A stretch of DNA of 64,000 nucleotides from Streptomyces sp. NBC_01497 (GTDB lineage: Bacteria > Actinomycetota > Actinomycetes > Streptomycetales > Streptomycetaceae): assembly GCF_036250695.1 (NCBI RefSeq), contig NZ_CP109427.1, positions 5,270,001 through 5,334,000 on the forward strand. The letters are read 5' to 3'. Each line of letters begins with the position of its first letter. Within the stretch, counting starts at the first letter, position 1. The notes beneath the pieces are model-generated. The model saw only the letters and a program-made list of their open reading frames with translations. It was not told the origin of the DNA and ran no database searches. Positions 1 to 8,934 of the stretch are shown piece by piece. Made by a program: the position numbers and the translations under genes.

Positions 1-588
1 TACTCGCCGTCGTGGCAGCGGCTGCCGGGCCGGCTCGCCCGGTTCGACGGGGTGATCACCCTGGCCAACAACCGGGCCGTGACGATCTACCTGTGGCACA
101 ACCTGCTGATCATGGCCACGGACCCGATCATCGACCAGCTGTGGAACATCCCGGGAATCGGCCGGTTCGGCGGTCTGCTGAACGCGTCCTACTCGGTGCT
201 GTCCCTGGTGCTGATCTGGCCGCTGACCGCGATCGTCATCGTCCTGCTCGGGTGGTTCGAGGACCTGGCGGCGCGACGGCGGCCACGGCTGTGGCCCGAC
301 GGCCGCGCGGAACGCCGGCGGCGGGCCGCGCCTGCGGCGGGGGCCGGCACCGCGCGCGACGCCCCGGCCCCGGCACCCGTGCCGGAGCGGCCGGAAGGAC
401 CGGCCGGGGGACCGGTCGCCGGAAAGCCCCCAGTGGGGCCCGCGCCGCTCCCCGGACCGGCTCCCGCCGACGGGCGTCCCGGCGCCGGCCCGGACTGGTT
501 CGGCGCGGCACCGGGCCCGGGAGGCCCCCGGACCGCTCCCGCGCCCCGCCCGGCGCCGGGTCCCGGCCACCGGCCCCCGCCCCGCTGA
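1..588 (+). CDS. Membrane acyltransferase (acyltransferase 3 family), C-terminal part only
   Basis: The frame is open from base 1, so the N-terminus lies outside the window. The visible part opens with a cytoplasmic-looking stretch, then NNRAVTIYLWHN followed by a hydrophobic segment. This is the usual last-helices pattern of OafA/acyltransferase 3 proteins, where a His sits at the membrane edge. A second membrane segment (YSVLSLVLIWPLTAIVIVLL) follows, then about 110 residues of Pro/Ala/Gly/Arg-rich, probably disordered, cytoplasmic tail. The family moves acyl groups onto exported sugars or secondary metabolites; the substrate cannot be read from this fragment. Nothing ties it to the next gene beyond shared strand. 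Confidence 0.7.
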   Translation, partial: YSPSWQRLPGRLARFDGVITLANNRAVTIYLWHNLLIMATDPIIDQLWNIPGIGRFGGLLNASYSVLSLVLIWPLTAIVIVLLGWFEDLAARRRPRLWPDGRAERRRRAAPAAGAGTARDAPAPAPVPERPEGPAGGPVAGKPPVGPAPLPGPAPADGRPGAGPDWFGAAPGPGGPRTAPAPRPAPGPGHRPPPR

Positions 589-672
589 CCTCCCGCTCGC
601 CGCGGTGACCGGCCCGGTCGGCACAATGGTCGGCGGGGGCCGGTACGGGCACGAGGAACACAGAGGTACGAC

Positions 673-1506
673 ATGGCGGAGCAGGGCGCGCCCCTGACAG
701 GGTTCACCGTGGGGGTCACCGCGGCCCGGCGGGCCGAGGACCAGGCCGCGCTGATCCGGCGGCGCGGCGGCGAGGTGGTTCTCGCGCCCGCCATGCGTAC
801 GGTCCCGCTCGCCGACGACACGCAGCTGCGCGCCGCCACCCGGGAGCTGATCGCGCTCCCCCCGGACACCGTCGTCGTCACCACGGCCGTCGGCTTCCGC
901 GGCTGGCTGGAGGCCGCGGCGGGCTGGGGCGAGGGCGACGCCCTGGTGGAGCGGCTGCGCGGTGCCCGGCTGTACGCGCGCGGCCCCAAGGTCACGGGCG
1001 CCGTGCGGGCCGCGGGCCTGCGGGAGGAGTGGGCACCGGAGTCCGAGTCCATGGCCGGGGTGCTGGAGCGGCTGGCCGGTGAGGGCGTCGCGGGGCGGCG
1101 CATCGCCGTCCAGCTGCACGGCGAGCCGCTGCGCGCCTTCCGGGAGGCGCTGGCCGCCGGGGGAGCCGACGTCGTCGCCGTACCCGTGTACCGGTGGCTG
1201 CCGCCGCTCGACCCCGCCCCGCTCGACGCCCTCGTCGAACAGGTCGCGGGCCGGGGCGTGGACGCCGTGACCTTCACCAGCGCGCCGGCCGCGGCGTCGC
1301 TGCTGGCCAGGGCGGAGGAACGCGGCACCCTGCGCGAGGTGCTGGAGGCGTTCGGCAACGACGTGCTCGCCGCGTGTGTCGGCTCGGTCACCGCCGCGCC
1401 GCTGCGCGAGCGGGGCGTACCGACGCGGGAGCCGGAGCGATTCCGACTCGGCCCGCTCGTCCAGCTGCTCTGCGACGAACTGCCGGCCCGCGCGGCAGGC
1501 TGCTGA
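673..1506 (+). CDS. Uroporphyrinogen-III synthase (HemD)-like protein
   Basis: 277 aa with the two-lobed Rossmann-like layout of HemD: lobe 1 opens with GFTVGVTAARRAEDQAALI, and lobe 2 has VDAVTFTSAPAAASLL followed by VGSVTAAPLRERGV. HemD cyclises hydroxymethylbilane to uroporphyrinogen III in haem and corrin synthesis. Active-site residues are poorly conserved in this family, so the call rests on overall pattern. Streptomyces often has an extra HemD-like protein, sometimes fused to a DNA-binding domain; here no extra domain is present, and no other haem gene is nearby. The housekeeping role is therefore uncertain. The ATG is preceded by GAGG five bases upstream. Confidence 0.7.
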   Translation: MAEQGAPLTGFTVGVTAARRAEDQAALIRRRGGEVVLAPAMRTVPLADDTQLRAATRELIALPPDTVVVTTAVGFRGWLEAAAGWGEGDALVERLRGARLYARGPKVTGAVRAAGLREEWAPESESMAGVLERLAGEGVAGRRIAVQLHGEPLRAFREALAAGGADVVAVPVYRWLPPLDPAPLDALVEQVAGRGVDAVTFTSAPAAASLLARAEERGTLREVLEAFGNDVLAACVGSVTAAPLRERGVPTREPERFRLGPLVQLLCDELPARAAGC

Positions 1507-1636
1507 GCGCTCCCGCCCGCACAGCGGCGGTGTCCGGGATCACGAAAGTTTTTTCCGTCCGGTTGAGCGCGGACCTCTCCGCTCCCGTAGTGAAGGACGT
1601 AAGCAGCCACATCAGGTCTCGACCAGGAGGATTCGG

Positions 1637-2224
1637 GTGCGCGAGGAAGCCGTCGTGGCCGATGACCGTCCCAGGCGGGGCCGGCGCCGCAGCGAGGCTG
1701 AGCGCGGCGACCCCCCCGCACCGGACGAGGAGCTGATGCGTGCCCTCTACCGGGAGCACGCCGGTCCTCTGCTGGCCTACGTCCTGCGCCTGGTCGCGGG
1801 CGACCGGCAGCGCGCCGAGGACGTCGTGCAGGAGACGCTCATCCGGGCCTGGAAGAACGCCGGTCAGCTCGATCGGGCGGCCGGCTCCGTGCGGCCCTGG
1901 CTGGTGACGGTCGCACGCCGTATCGTCATCGACGGCCACCGGAGCAGGCAGGCCCGGCCGCAGGAGGTCGACCCGTCGCCGCTCGAGGTAATGCCCGCGG
2001 AGGACGAGATCGACAAGGCGCTTTGGCTGATGACGCTCTCGGACGCGCTCGAAGACCTGACACCCGCACACCGCGAAGTACTCATCGAGACGTACTTCAA
2101 GGGGCGGACGGTCAACGAGGCGGCCGAGACGCTCGGCATTCCCAGTGGAACGGTGCGCTCAAGGGTGTTCTACGCGCTCCGCTCCATGAAACTCGCGCTG
2201 GAGGAGAGGGGGGTCTCGGCATGA
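1637..2224 (+). CDS. sigU: ECF-type RNA polymerase sigma factor (SigU-like)
   Basis: 195 aa. Region 2 is visible as MRALYREHAGPLLAYVLRL and AEDVVQETLIRAWKN (core RNA polymerase and -10 binding). Region 4 is the helix-turn-helix LTPAHREVLIETYFKGRTV / AETLGIPSGTVRSRVFYAL (-35 binding). No extra domain is present. The GTG start is chosen for a strong AGGAGG seven bases upstream; longer in-frame extensions read into the end of the previous gene. The stop overlaps the anti-sigma start by four bases (ATGA), the usual layout of a co-regulated ECF/anti-sigma pair. The name is from gene order (sigma, anti-sigma, helicase, malic enzyme, hup), which I recall for SCO2954 of S. coelicolor, where excess SigU activity blocks aerial growth and alters secreted proteins. 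Confidence 0.85.
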   Translation: MREEAVVADDRPRRGRRRSEAERGDPPAPDEELMRALYREHAGPLLAYVLRLVAGDRQRAEDVVQETLIRAWKNAGQLDRAAGSVRPWLVTVARRIVIDGHRSRQARPQEVDPSPLEVMPAEDEIDKALWLMTLSDALEDLTPAHREVLIETYFKGRTVNEAAETLGIPSGTVRSRVFYALRSMKLALEERGVSA

Positions 2225-3153
2225 CGACGCACGACGCATTCGGCGCGGACGAAGAGGACGCGGTGCACGACGCGGTCGGTGCCTACGTCCTCGGTGTCCT
2301 GGACGACGCCGACGCCACCGCCTTCGAGACGCATCTGGCGGGCTGCGAGGTGTGTGCGGCCCGGCTGGAGGAGTTCTCCGGGATGGAGCCCATGCTGGCC
2401 CTGCTGGCGGACGGCCCCGGCGGCTTTCCGGCAGCCGGTGGGTCCGCGGCGGGGACGCCCGGGCAGGGTTCCCCGGCGAGCGGCTCCCTGCCGCCTCCCG
2501 CACCGCGCGCCGGGCCGGCGGCCGCTCAGCCCTCCGTGCCCGGCCAGGGACGCTCCGGCGACGCCGAAGGGCCCCCGCCCCCGGCCGCAGAGCCCGCGGT
2601 CTCGGTCCGGCCGGGCCCGCACCTGCTCGACCGCCTGGTGGACGAGGTGGCGGCGCGGCGGGCCAAGCGCGGGCGCCGTGGTCTCTACCTCGCCGCGGCC
2701 GCCGCCGTGGTGATCGTCGGCGGACCCGTGGTGGCCGTGGTCGCCACGTCCGGCGACCGGGCGCCCGCCACCAGCCAGGCCGCTCCGGCGAACACCGAGA
2801 GCTCGTACTTCAACTCCCTGACGACGAAGTACAGCGCCACCGACCCCACCACCAAGGTCAGCGCGACCATCGCGCTGAAGACCAAGGCGTGGGGGACCGA
2901 CGCGGTGATGGAACTGAAGAACGTCAAGGGCCCGCTGAAGTGCCGCCTGGTGGCCGTCTCCGCCTCCGGCGACCGGGAGGTCGTCACCTCCTGGTCGGTC
3001 CCCGCATGGGGGTACGGGGTCCCCGGCAGCCCGCACGCCGTCGCCCGGCAGCCGCTGTACGTGCACGGCGGTGCGGCCGTTCAGCCCAAGGACATCGACC
3101 ATTTCGACGTGACGACCTTCGATGGCAAGCGGCTCGTAACGGTTCCGGCCTGA
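2221..3153 (+). CDS. rsuA: Membrane anti-sigma factor with zinc-finger domain (RsuA-like)
   Basis: 310 aa. The N-terminal cytoplasmic anti-sigma domain contains the ZAS/zf-HC2 motif as THLAGCEVCAARLEEF, with His and two Cys as zinc ligands. A Pro/Gly/Ala-rich linker follows, then DEVAARRAKRGRRG and one transmembrane helix (LYLAAAAAVVIVGGPVVAVV). The outer domain of about 130 aa begins with a Ser/Thr-rich stretch. It would hold SigU at the membrane until a signal outside the cell triggers release; whether by proteolysis cannot be seen. It is translationally coupled to the sigma gene. The outer domain has no feature that reveals the signal. Confidence 0.85.
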   Translation: MTTHDAFGADEEDAVHDAVGAYVLGVLDDADATAFETHLAGCEVCAARLEEFSGMEPMLALLADGPGGFPAAGGSAAGTPGQGSPASGSLPPPAPRAGPAAAQPSVPGQGRSGDAEGPPPPAAEPAVSVRPGPHLLDRLVDEVAARRAKRGRRGLYLAAAAAVVIVGGPVVAVVATSGDRAPATSQAAPANTESSYFNSLTTKYSATDPTTKVSATIALKTKAWGTDAVMELKNVKGPLKCRLVAVSASGDREVVTSWSVPAWGYGVPGSPHAVARQPLYVHGGAAVQPKDIDHFDVTTFDGKRLVTVPA

Positions 3154-3215
3154 CACCGGGTGCCCCCTTCGCGTACGGTTGACGGCTCCCGTTGCACGTC
3201 ATGAAGGGGGCCCGG

Positions 3216-5690
3216 GTGGCCGCGCAGGATGCCGCTGTCGATTCCGCCGGAGCCGCGGCGGAATCAGGTACCGAGCCGGGGACAGACGCCCCCGGCCCGG
3301 CGGACGATTCCGCACGCGCCGGCGAGGTCGAGATCGAGCAGGACCATCTCGACCGCGTCTACCGCCGTCTGGAGGAGAAGATCCACGAGGCGGAATTCCT
3401 GATGGCCGACGCGGCGAAGCGCGGCCAGGTGGGCACGCCCGGCGCGCTCGCCGAGCGGGACGCCCAGGTCTTCCGGGCGGGGGTGCACCTGTCCCGGCTG
3501 AACAACGAGTTCGAGGACTTCCTCTTCGGCCGTATCGACCTCCTCGCGGGCAAGGACGGCAAGAAGGGCGCCGACGGCGCGTACACGTCGATCGAGCCCG
3601 CCGAGGACGCCGTACGGGCCGACGCCCGCGCCGACATCGCCGAGGTGCTGCACATCGGCAGGATCGGCGTCCTCGACGCCGACTACTCGCCGCTCGTCAT
3701 CGACTGGCGGGCACCCGCGGCGGCGCCGTTCTACCGCTCCACGCCCGTCGACCCGGGGCGGGTCGTGCGCCGCCGGGTGATCCGCTCCAAGGGCCGCCGC
3801 GTCCTCGGCGTCGAGGACGACCTGATGCGTCCCGAACTGACCGCCACACTGGACGGCGCGCCGCTGCCCGTCATCGGTGACGGCGCCCTGATGGCCGCGC
3901 TCGGCCAGGCGCGCGGACACACGATGCGGGACATCGTCTCGTCCATCCAGGCCGAGCAGGACCTCGTGATCCGGGCGCCCGCCGCGTCGGTCACCGAGGT
4001 CTCCGGCGGCCCGGGCACCGGCAAGACCGCCGTCGCGCTGCACCGCGCCGCCTATCTGCTCTACCAGGACAGGCGGCGGTACTCGGGCGGCATCCTGGTC
4101 GTCTCGCCGACGCCGCTGCTCGTCGCGTACACCGAGGGCGTGCTGCCGTCGCTGGGCGAGGAGGGGCAGGTCGCCGTGCGTGCGCTCGGCTCGCTGGTCG
4201 AGGGCGCCGAGGCGAGCGCGTACGACGACCCGGCCGTGGCCAGGGTCAAGGGCTCGGCCCGCATGCAGCGGGTGCTGCGCAAGGCGGCGCGCGGCGCGCT
4301 GGAGCGCGACGCGGGCGCCCGCGGGGCCGACCGCGGACAGGCGACGCTGGACGACGCGGCGGACGACGGCGCCGGCGCGGCCCGGGTGCGCACCGACCGG
4401 CTGCGCGTCGTCGCGTTCGGCCGCCGCCTGGAACTGGACGCCACCGAGCTGTACCGCATCCGGCAGGCCGCGCTCGGCGGCACCGCGCCCGTCAACCTGC
4501 TGCGTCCGCGCGCCCGCAAGCTGCTGCTCGACGCCCTGTGGGCGCGGTCGGGCAGCAACGCGCGCGCCGACGAGTACGCCTCGCGCGGCGACGCCGAACT
4601 CGCCGCGGAACTGCGGAGCGGCTTCGACGAGGACATCACGACCGAGGACGTGTTCACCGAGTTCCTCGACGCGTGGTGGCCGGAGCTGACCCCGCGCCGG
4701 GTACTGGCCGCGATGGCCGACGAGCGGCGCCTCGCCCGCTGGGCCCGCCGCATCCTCACCCCCGGCGAGACACGCAGGCTCGCCCGTTCGCTGCGCCGCG
4801 TCGGCGCGGACGGCACCGGCGCGCTGTCCGTCCACGACGTGGCCATCCTCGACGAACTGGAGTCCCTCCTCGGCTCACCGCCGCGCCCCCGCAGAACCCG
4901 CAGGGAACTGGACCCGCTGGACGCGCTCAGTGGCCTGGAGGAGCTGATGCCGCAGCGCGAGGAGACCCAGCGCGAGCGCGCGGAGCGGCTCGCGGCGGAG
5001 CGCACCGAGTACGCCCATGTGATCGTCGACGAGGCGCAGGACCTCACGCCGATGCAGTGGCGCATGATCGGGCGCCGGGGCAGGACCGCGACCTGGACGG
5101 TCGTGGGCGACCCGGCGCAGTCGTCGTGGCCCGAGCAGGAGGAGGCCGCGGCGGCCCGCGACGAGGCGCTGGGCAGCAGGCAGCGCCGCCGCTTCACCCT
5201 GACCGTGAACTACCGCAACCCGGCGGAGATCGCCGCACTCGCCGCGAAGGTCCTGGCCCTCGCGATGCCGGGCGCCGAGTCCCCGAGGGCCGTGCGCTCG
5301 ACCGGGGTTCAGCCCCGGTTCCACGTCGCCGCCGACGACTCGGACACGGCGCTCGCCGAGGCCGTACGGGAGGAGACACGGCGGCTCCTGCGGACGGTCG
5401 ACGGCACGGTGGGTGTCGTGGCGTCCATGGACCGGCGTGCACAGGTCACCCGGTGGGTCGAGGGGCTGGGCGGCCGGGTGGTCGCGCTCGGCAGTCTGGA
5501 GGCCAAGGGCCTGGAGTACGACGCGACGGTGCTGGTGTCCCCCGCGGAGATCGCCGACGGGCAGGCCGCGTCGGTGGGCCTGCGGACCCTGTACGTGGCG
5601 CTGACACGTGCGACGCAGCAGCTGACGGTCGTGTCGACGTCGAAGGACTCACCGGACGCGGACGGGGTGCCGGACCTGCTGCGCGACTGA
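3216..5690 (+). CDS. HelD-like UvrD/Rep family helicase (RNA polymerase-associated type)
   Basis: About 824 aa. A charged N-terminal part (EIEQDHLDRVYRRLEEKI) resembles the coiled arm that HelD proteins push into RNA polymerase. Walker A is SGGPGTGKTAVALHRAAYLL, motif II is VIVDEAQDLTPMQWRMI, and later SF1 motifs include NYRNPAEIAALA and LYVALTRATQQLTVV. In bacilli and actinobacteria HelD-class proteins strip stalled RNA polymerase from DNA, and some Streptomyces members protect against rifampicin. The role here is inferred. The GTG at 3216 is preferred because AAGGGGG lies six bases upstream; ATG at 3201 or TTG at 3192 are in-frame alternatives. It follows the sigma/anti-sigma pair by 62 bp. 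Confidence 0.85.
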   Translation: MAAQDAAVDSAGAAAESGTEPGTDAPGPADDSARAGEVEIEQDHLDRVYRRLEEKIHEAEFLMADAAKRGQVGTPGALAERDAQVFRAGVHLSRLNNEFEDFLFGRIDLLAGKDGKKGADGAYTSIEPAEDAVRADARADIAEVLHIGRIGVLDADYSPLVIDWRAPAAAPFYRSTPVDPGRVVRRRVIRSKGRRVLGVEDDLMRPELTATLDGAPLPVIGDGALMAALGQARGHTMRDIVSSIQAEQDLVIRAPAASVTEVSGGPGTGKTAVALHRAAYLLYQDRRRYSGGILVVSPTPLLVAYTEGVLPSLGEEGQVAVRALGSLVEGAEASAYDDPAVARVKGSARMQRVLRKAARGALERDAGARGADRGQATLDDAADDGAGAARVRTDRLRVVAFGRRLELDATELYRIRQAALGGTAPVNLLRPRARKLLLDALWARSGSNARADEYASRGDAELAAELRSGFDEDITTEDVFTEFLDAWWPELTPRRVLAAMADERRLARWARRILTPGETRRLARSLRRVGADGTGALSVHDVAILDELESLLGSPPRPRRTRRELDPLDALSGLEELMPQREETQRERAERLAAERTEYAHVIVDEAQDLTPMQWRMIGRRGRTATWTVVGDPAQSSWPEQEEAAAARDEALGSRQRRRFTLTVNYRNPAEIAALAAKVLALAMPGAESPRAVRSTGVQPRFHVAADDSDTALAEAVREETRRLLRTVDGTVGVVASMDRRAQVTRWVEGLGGRVVALGSLEAKGLEYDATVLVSPAEIADGQAASVGLRTLYVALTRATQQLTVVSTSKDSPDADGVPDLLRD

Positions 5691-6026
5691 CGTCCTGGGA
5701 GCCTCGCCGCGCCGGGTGCCCGGTGCGAGGGGGCTCCTGGCCTCGCCGCGCCGGGGCCCGTGTGCCCGGCGGGACTGCCCGCCGGGCTCGCCGGCGCATC
5801 TTCACGGCGGGACCGGTCCGGGGACGCGGGGGGTGCGTGGCGGGCGATCGGCCGGGGTGTGCGTGCGGGGGTGCCTGGCGGGCGATCGGCCGAGGAGGGC
5901 GGGCCCGGGGTACGCAACGGGTTTTTCGCCGTCCGACCGCACCGCTGTGGCCTGGGACGACCCGGAAAGTCCAACGAGCGTGGCGTCAGGGAAGACTGAG
6001 CGGGGGTCGTTTGTTAGCCTGTATAC
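5691..6026. other. Intergenic region, no gene seen
   Basis: Between the helicase stop and the candidate RNA. It holds degenerate repeats of a CGCCGGGTGCCCGG-like and GGCGATCGGCC-like kind (for example GGCGATCGGCC at about 5842 and 5881) and no plausible coding frame. The last 30 bases (TTTGTTAGCCTGTATAC, about 6010-6025) are AT-rich compared with the surroundings and may be the promoter of the RNA that follows. Confidence 0.4.
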
Positions 6027-6167
6027 GGCACCGGCTCGATCCAAGCCCCCGGGCCCAACCTTAGTCGCTTCGAGCGACCACTTGCCGCGAGGCGAGCATG
6101 GCGGGTCGGTGCCACTTACGCGTCAGCAGGCCTTCACCAGGAGTTGGTGGGGGCCTGCTTTTCTTAT
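6027..6167 (+). ncRNA. Candidate structured RNA or regulatory leader upstream of malic enzyme
   Basis: The strand can fold into a closed multibranch shape. P1 pairs GGCACCG (6027-6033) with CGGTGCC (6107-6113). Inside is a 6-bp hairpin GTCGCT/AGCGAC (6064-6078) and a hairpin CTTGCC/GGCGAG closed by a GCGA (GNRA) tetraloop (6081-6096). An intrinsic terminator follows at 6125-6165. An AT-rich TTGTTAGCCTGTATAC block just upstream could be its promoter. It could be a small RNA, or a riboswitch-like attenuator of the malic enzyme gene starting at 6328. It matches no riboswitch consensus I know. The pairing is seen in the sequence; the function is inference. Confidence 0.5.
6125..6165 (+). terminator. 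Intrinsic terminator of the candidate RNA
   Basis: AGCAGGCC (6125-6132) pairs with GGCCTGCT (6152-6159). An inner CACCA/TGGTG pairing and a short loop lie between, and TTTTCTT follows directly. A U-rich tail after a GC stem is uncommon in Streptomyces, so this is a convincing factor-independent terminator. It lies about 160 bp before the malic enzyme start. Confidence 0.8.
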
Positions 6168-6327
6168 AAGTGCCGCTGTTACGCTCCGCATGATGGAAGT
6201 GCCTTTCCGAATGAACCGGGGTTTTAGCCGTTACCGAGTGGTAGGTGCGACCATCTGAAGGTTCCGCCACGGTGCACCCGATCGGTGGAACGGCACAGTC
6301 GCTCAGTGAAAGCAGAGGAACTCGGCA

Positions 6328-7770
6328 ATGGCAACGGCGCCAAGCGTCTCGTACTCGATGACCGTCCGTCTCGAAGTGCCCGCAAGCGGCACGGCGGTCT
6401 CCCAGCTCACGACGGCCGTGGAGGCGTCCGGCGGCTCCGTGACCGGCCTCGACGTCACCGCGTCCGGCCACGAGAAGCTGCGGATCGACGTCACGATCGC
6501 CGCCAGCTCCACGGCGCACGCGGACCAGATCGTCGGCAAGCTGCGCGGCATCGAGGGCGTCGCCATCGGCAAGGTCTCGGACCGTACGTTCCTGATGCAC
6601 CTCGGCGGCAAGATCGAGATGCAGTCCAAGCACCCCATCCGCAACCGTGACGACCTCTCCATGATCTACACCCCCGGTGTGGCGCGGGTCTCCATGGCGA
6701 TCGCGCAGAACCCCGACGACGCGCGCCGCCTCACCATCAAGCGCAACACCGTCGCGGTCGTCACCGACGGCTCCGCCGTCCTCGGCCTCGGCAACATCGG
6801 CCCGAAGGCGGCCCTCCCCGTGATGGAGGGCAAGGCCGCCCTCTTCAAGCGGTTCGCCGGCATCGACGCCTGGCCCCTGTGCCTGGACACCCAGGACACC
6901 GACACCATCGTCGAGGTCGTCAAGGCCATCGCGCCGGGCTTCGCGGGTATCAACCTTGAGGACATCTCGGCTCCCCGCTGCTTCGAGATCGAGGCGCGGC
7001 TGCGCGAGGCCCTCGACATCCCCGTCTTCCACGACGACCAGCACGGCACCGCCATCGTCGTGGTCGCCGCGCTGACCAACGCGCTGCGCGTCGTCAACAA
7101 GAAGTTCGGCGACGTCCGGGTCGTCATGTCGGGCGCCGGCGCCGCCGGCACGGCCATCCTGAAGCTGCTGATGGCCGCGGGCGTCAAGCACGCGGTCGTC
7201 GCCGACATCCACGGAGTGGTGCACGCGGGCCGCGAGGACCTCGTCGACGCCGCGCCCGAGTCCCCGCTGCGCTGGATCGCCGACAACACCAACCCCGAGG
7301 GCGTCACCGGGACGCTCAAGCAGGCCGTGGCGGGCTCCGACGTCTTCATCGGCGTCTCGGCCCCCAACGTGATCGACGGGACCGACGTGGCCGCCATGGC
7401 GGACGACGCGATCGTCTTCGCGCTCGCGAACCCGGACCCCGAGATCGACCCTGCGATCGCCCGCGAGACGGCCGCCGTGGTCGCGACGGGCCGCTCGGAC
7501 TTCCCGAACCAGATCAACAACGTGCTGGTCTTCCCGGGTGTTTTCCGCGGTCTGCTCGACGCTCAGTCGCGCACCGTCAACACGGAGATGATGCTCGCCG
7601 CGGCCGCCGCGCTCGCCGACGTCGTCACCGAGGGTGAGCTGAACGCGAACTACATCGTCCCGTCGGTCTTCAACGACAAGGTCGCGGGGGCCGTCGCCGG
7701 CGCCGTGCGCGACGCCGCCAAAGCGGCGGGCGTGACGGTGGACACCCCGGCGATCAGCGCCACGGACTGA
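6328..7770 (+). CDS. NAD-dependent malic enzyme with N-terminal ACT domain
   Basis: 480 aa. An ACT-type regulatory domain (about residues 8-90, YSMTVRLEVPASGTAV onward) precedes the short bacterial malic enzyme core. The core shows MIYTPGVARVSMAI, VVTDGSAVLGLGNIG, the metal-binding block INLEDISAPRCFEIE, FHDDQHGTAIV, and a Rossmann dinucleotide motif SGAGAAGTAI. It oxidatively decarboxylates malate to pyruvate, linking the TCA cycle with pyruvate supply. S. coelicolor has an NAD-dependent enzyme (SCO2951) at the matching place, which I recall as biochemically characterised; NAD preference is taken from that. The ATG has AGAGGA about 11 bases upstream. A candidate regulatory RNA and terminator precede it. 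Confidence 0.92.
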   Translation: MATAPSVSYSMTVRLEVPASGTAVSQLTTAVEASGGSVTGLDVTASGHEKLRIDVTIAASSTAHADQIVGKLRGIEGVAIGKVSDRTFLMHLGGKIEMQSKHPIRNRDDLSMIYTPGVARVSMAIAQNPDDARRLTIKRNTVAVVTDGSAVLGLGNIGPKAALPVMEGKAALFKRFAGIDAWPLCLDTQDTDTIVEVVKAIAPGFAGINLEDISAPRCFEIEARLREALDIPVFHDDQHGTAIVVVAALTNALRVVNKKFGDVRVVMSGAGAAGTAILKLLMAAGVKHAVVADIHGVVHAGREDLVDAAPESPLRWIADNTNPEGVTGTLKQAVAGSDVFIGVSAPNVIDGTDVAAMADDAIVFALANPDPEIDPAIARETAAVVATGRSDFPNQINNVLVFPGVFRGLLDAQSRTVNTEMMLAAAAALADVVTEGELNANYIVPSVFNDKVAGAVAGAVRDAAKAAGVTVDTPAISATD

Positions 7771-7806
7771 GCCGGGAGCACCGGCAAGCGCCCCCGCGCC
7801 GCCTCC

Positions 7807-7827
7807 GCGCCCCGGGTCACGGGGCGC
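7807..7827 (+). terminator. Hairpin terminator after malic enzyme
   Basis: GCGCCCCG (7807-7814) and CGGGGCGC (7820-7827) form a perfect 8-bp stem with a five-base loop, 37 bases after the stop codon. There is no U tract, as is common in Streptomyces. Confidence 0.55.
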
Positions 7828-8211
7828 TGTGAAGCATGGCGCGGGGCCGCCGTCCGGGCCGGGCGCCCGGCCCGCGCCCCGTACGGGCGGCCCCGCCCGG
7901 CGCGTCGCGCGGGGGGCGGGCCGGAGCGCCCGTCTAGGGTGGCGGACCATGACCCCCGCTGTCCCACGGCGGCTTTCCGTGTGACGACGGGGGTATCGGA
8001 TTGGCTTTCCCGCCGCTGGTGGGGGCAGGATGCAGTCTCAGGGACTTCGTCCTGGGGAGACCTGATCCCGAGGACAACGTTTCGGGGACACCCCCACGGG
8101 GCGCGAGGGTTCTCGAAAAGAAGGCCCGGGGTCCGGCGAGTGTCCGAGGGCCCTGGGAGCATCGGCTTCGATCTCACGCCTCACAGGCAAGAAGAACACG
8201 GGAGTAAGAAC
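7828..8211. other. Intergenic region and long hup leader
   Basis: No gene is convincing. The first 120 bases are extremely GC-rich and hairpin-prone (for example GGGCGCCCGGCCC). From about 7960 composition becomes more mixed (TTTTCCGTGTGACGACGG, GGTATCGGATTGGC), so the hup promoter probably lies there and the mRNA may have a leader of more than 150 bases. I could not fix a -10/-35 pair. Confidence 0.35.
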
Positions 8212-8493
8212 ATGAACCGCAGTGAGCTGGTGGCCGCCCTGGCCGACCGCGCCGAGGTGACCCGCAAGGACGCCGACGCCGTTCTGGCCGCCTTCGCCGA
8301 GACCGTCGGCGAGATCGTCGCCAAGGGCGACGAGAAGGTCACCATCCCCGGCTTTCTGACCTTCGAGCGCACCCACCGTGCCGCTCGGACGGCCCGCAAC
8401 CCGCAGACCGGCGACCCGATCCAGATCCCCGCCGGTTACAGCGTGAAGGTGTCCGCGGGCTCCAAGCTCAAGGAAGCCGCGAAGGGCAAGTAG
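8212..8493 (+). CDS. hup: HU family nucleoid-associated DNA-binding protein
   Basis: 93 aa, normal length for short bacterial HU. It begins MNRSELVAALADRAEV with the dimerisation helices. The HU signature is GDEKVTIPGFLTFE. The DNA-wrapping beta arm carries RTARNPQTGDPIQIPAG, including the Pro that intercalates in HU/IHF. The C-terminus (KLKEAAKGK) lacks the long Lys/Pro/Ala tail of the sporulation-linked HupS, so this is the vegetative HupA type. It bends and compacts DNA as a dimer. The start has GGGAG seven bases upstream. It is monocistronic, with a strong terminator after it and murA converging on it. Confidence 0.95.
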   Translation: MNRSELVAALADRAEVTRKDADAVLAAFAETVGEIVAKGDEKVTIPGFLTFERTHRAARTARNPQTGDPIQIPAGYSVKVSAGSKLKEAAKGK

Positions 8494-8567
8494 TCCTCAG
8501 GACCGTCCACCGCCCGGCCGTGTGCCGGGCAGGGCGGCGCACCGGTGACGGTGCGTGACAACACATC

Positions 8568-8606
8568 GGGGCGGCCTCCGGACACCGGAAGGCCGCCCTT
8601 GTTGTT
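8568..8606 (+). terminator. Intrinsic terminator after hup
   Basis: GGGCGGCC and its complement GGCCGCCC form an almost perfect stem (8569-8598) through CCGG pairing near the loop, followed by TTGTTGTT. It lies 75 bases after the hup stop. Confidence 0.8.
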
Positions 8607-8934
8607 GCCCGGCCCGGCCGGCGGGCGCTGCGCGCGGGGCCCGCCGTCGCCCCCCAGACGCCGCGCCGCTGCCCGGCCGCCCGTCGTCGCGGGGCTCCGT
8701 ACTCGGTACGCCGTACGCGGGGAGCCCGTCAGGCCTCCGCAGGGGCGGCGCGGGCCGCTGCGGGGCGCTGAGAGGGACGTCCGGGGCCGCCCGGGCCGGC
8801 ACAGGGCGGACGAGCTCCCCGGCCCCCGCGCGATCCCCGCCGTACGGCACCCGTACGCCGGGGCCACGGCCCTCGTCCACGTGAAAAGGGCGGGTGCCCG
8901 CGTCCCCGCCGGCACCCGCCCCTCCCGTCGGCCG
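8607..8934. other. Convergent intergenic region, no gene seen
   Basis: GC-rich spacer between the ends of hup and murA. Long open frames run through here on both strands, but codon usage is incoherent and they have no recognisable domain. Near 8882-8925 a GGGCGGGTGCCCGCG and GGCACCCGCCC pairing could act as the minus-strand terminator of murA. Confidence 0.4.
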
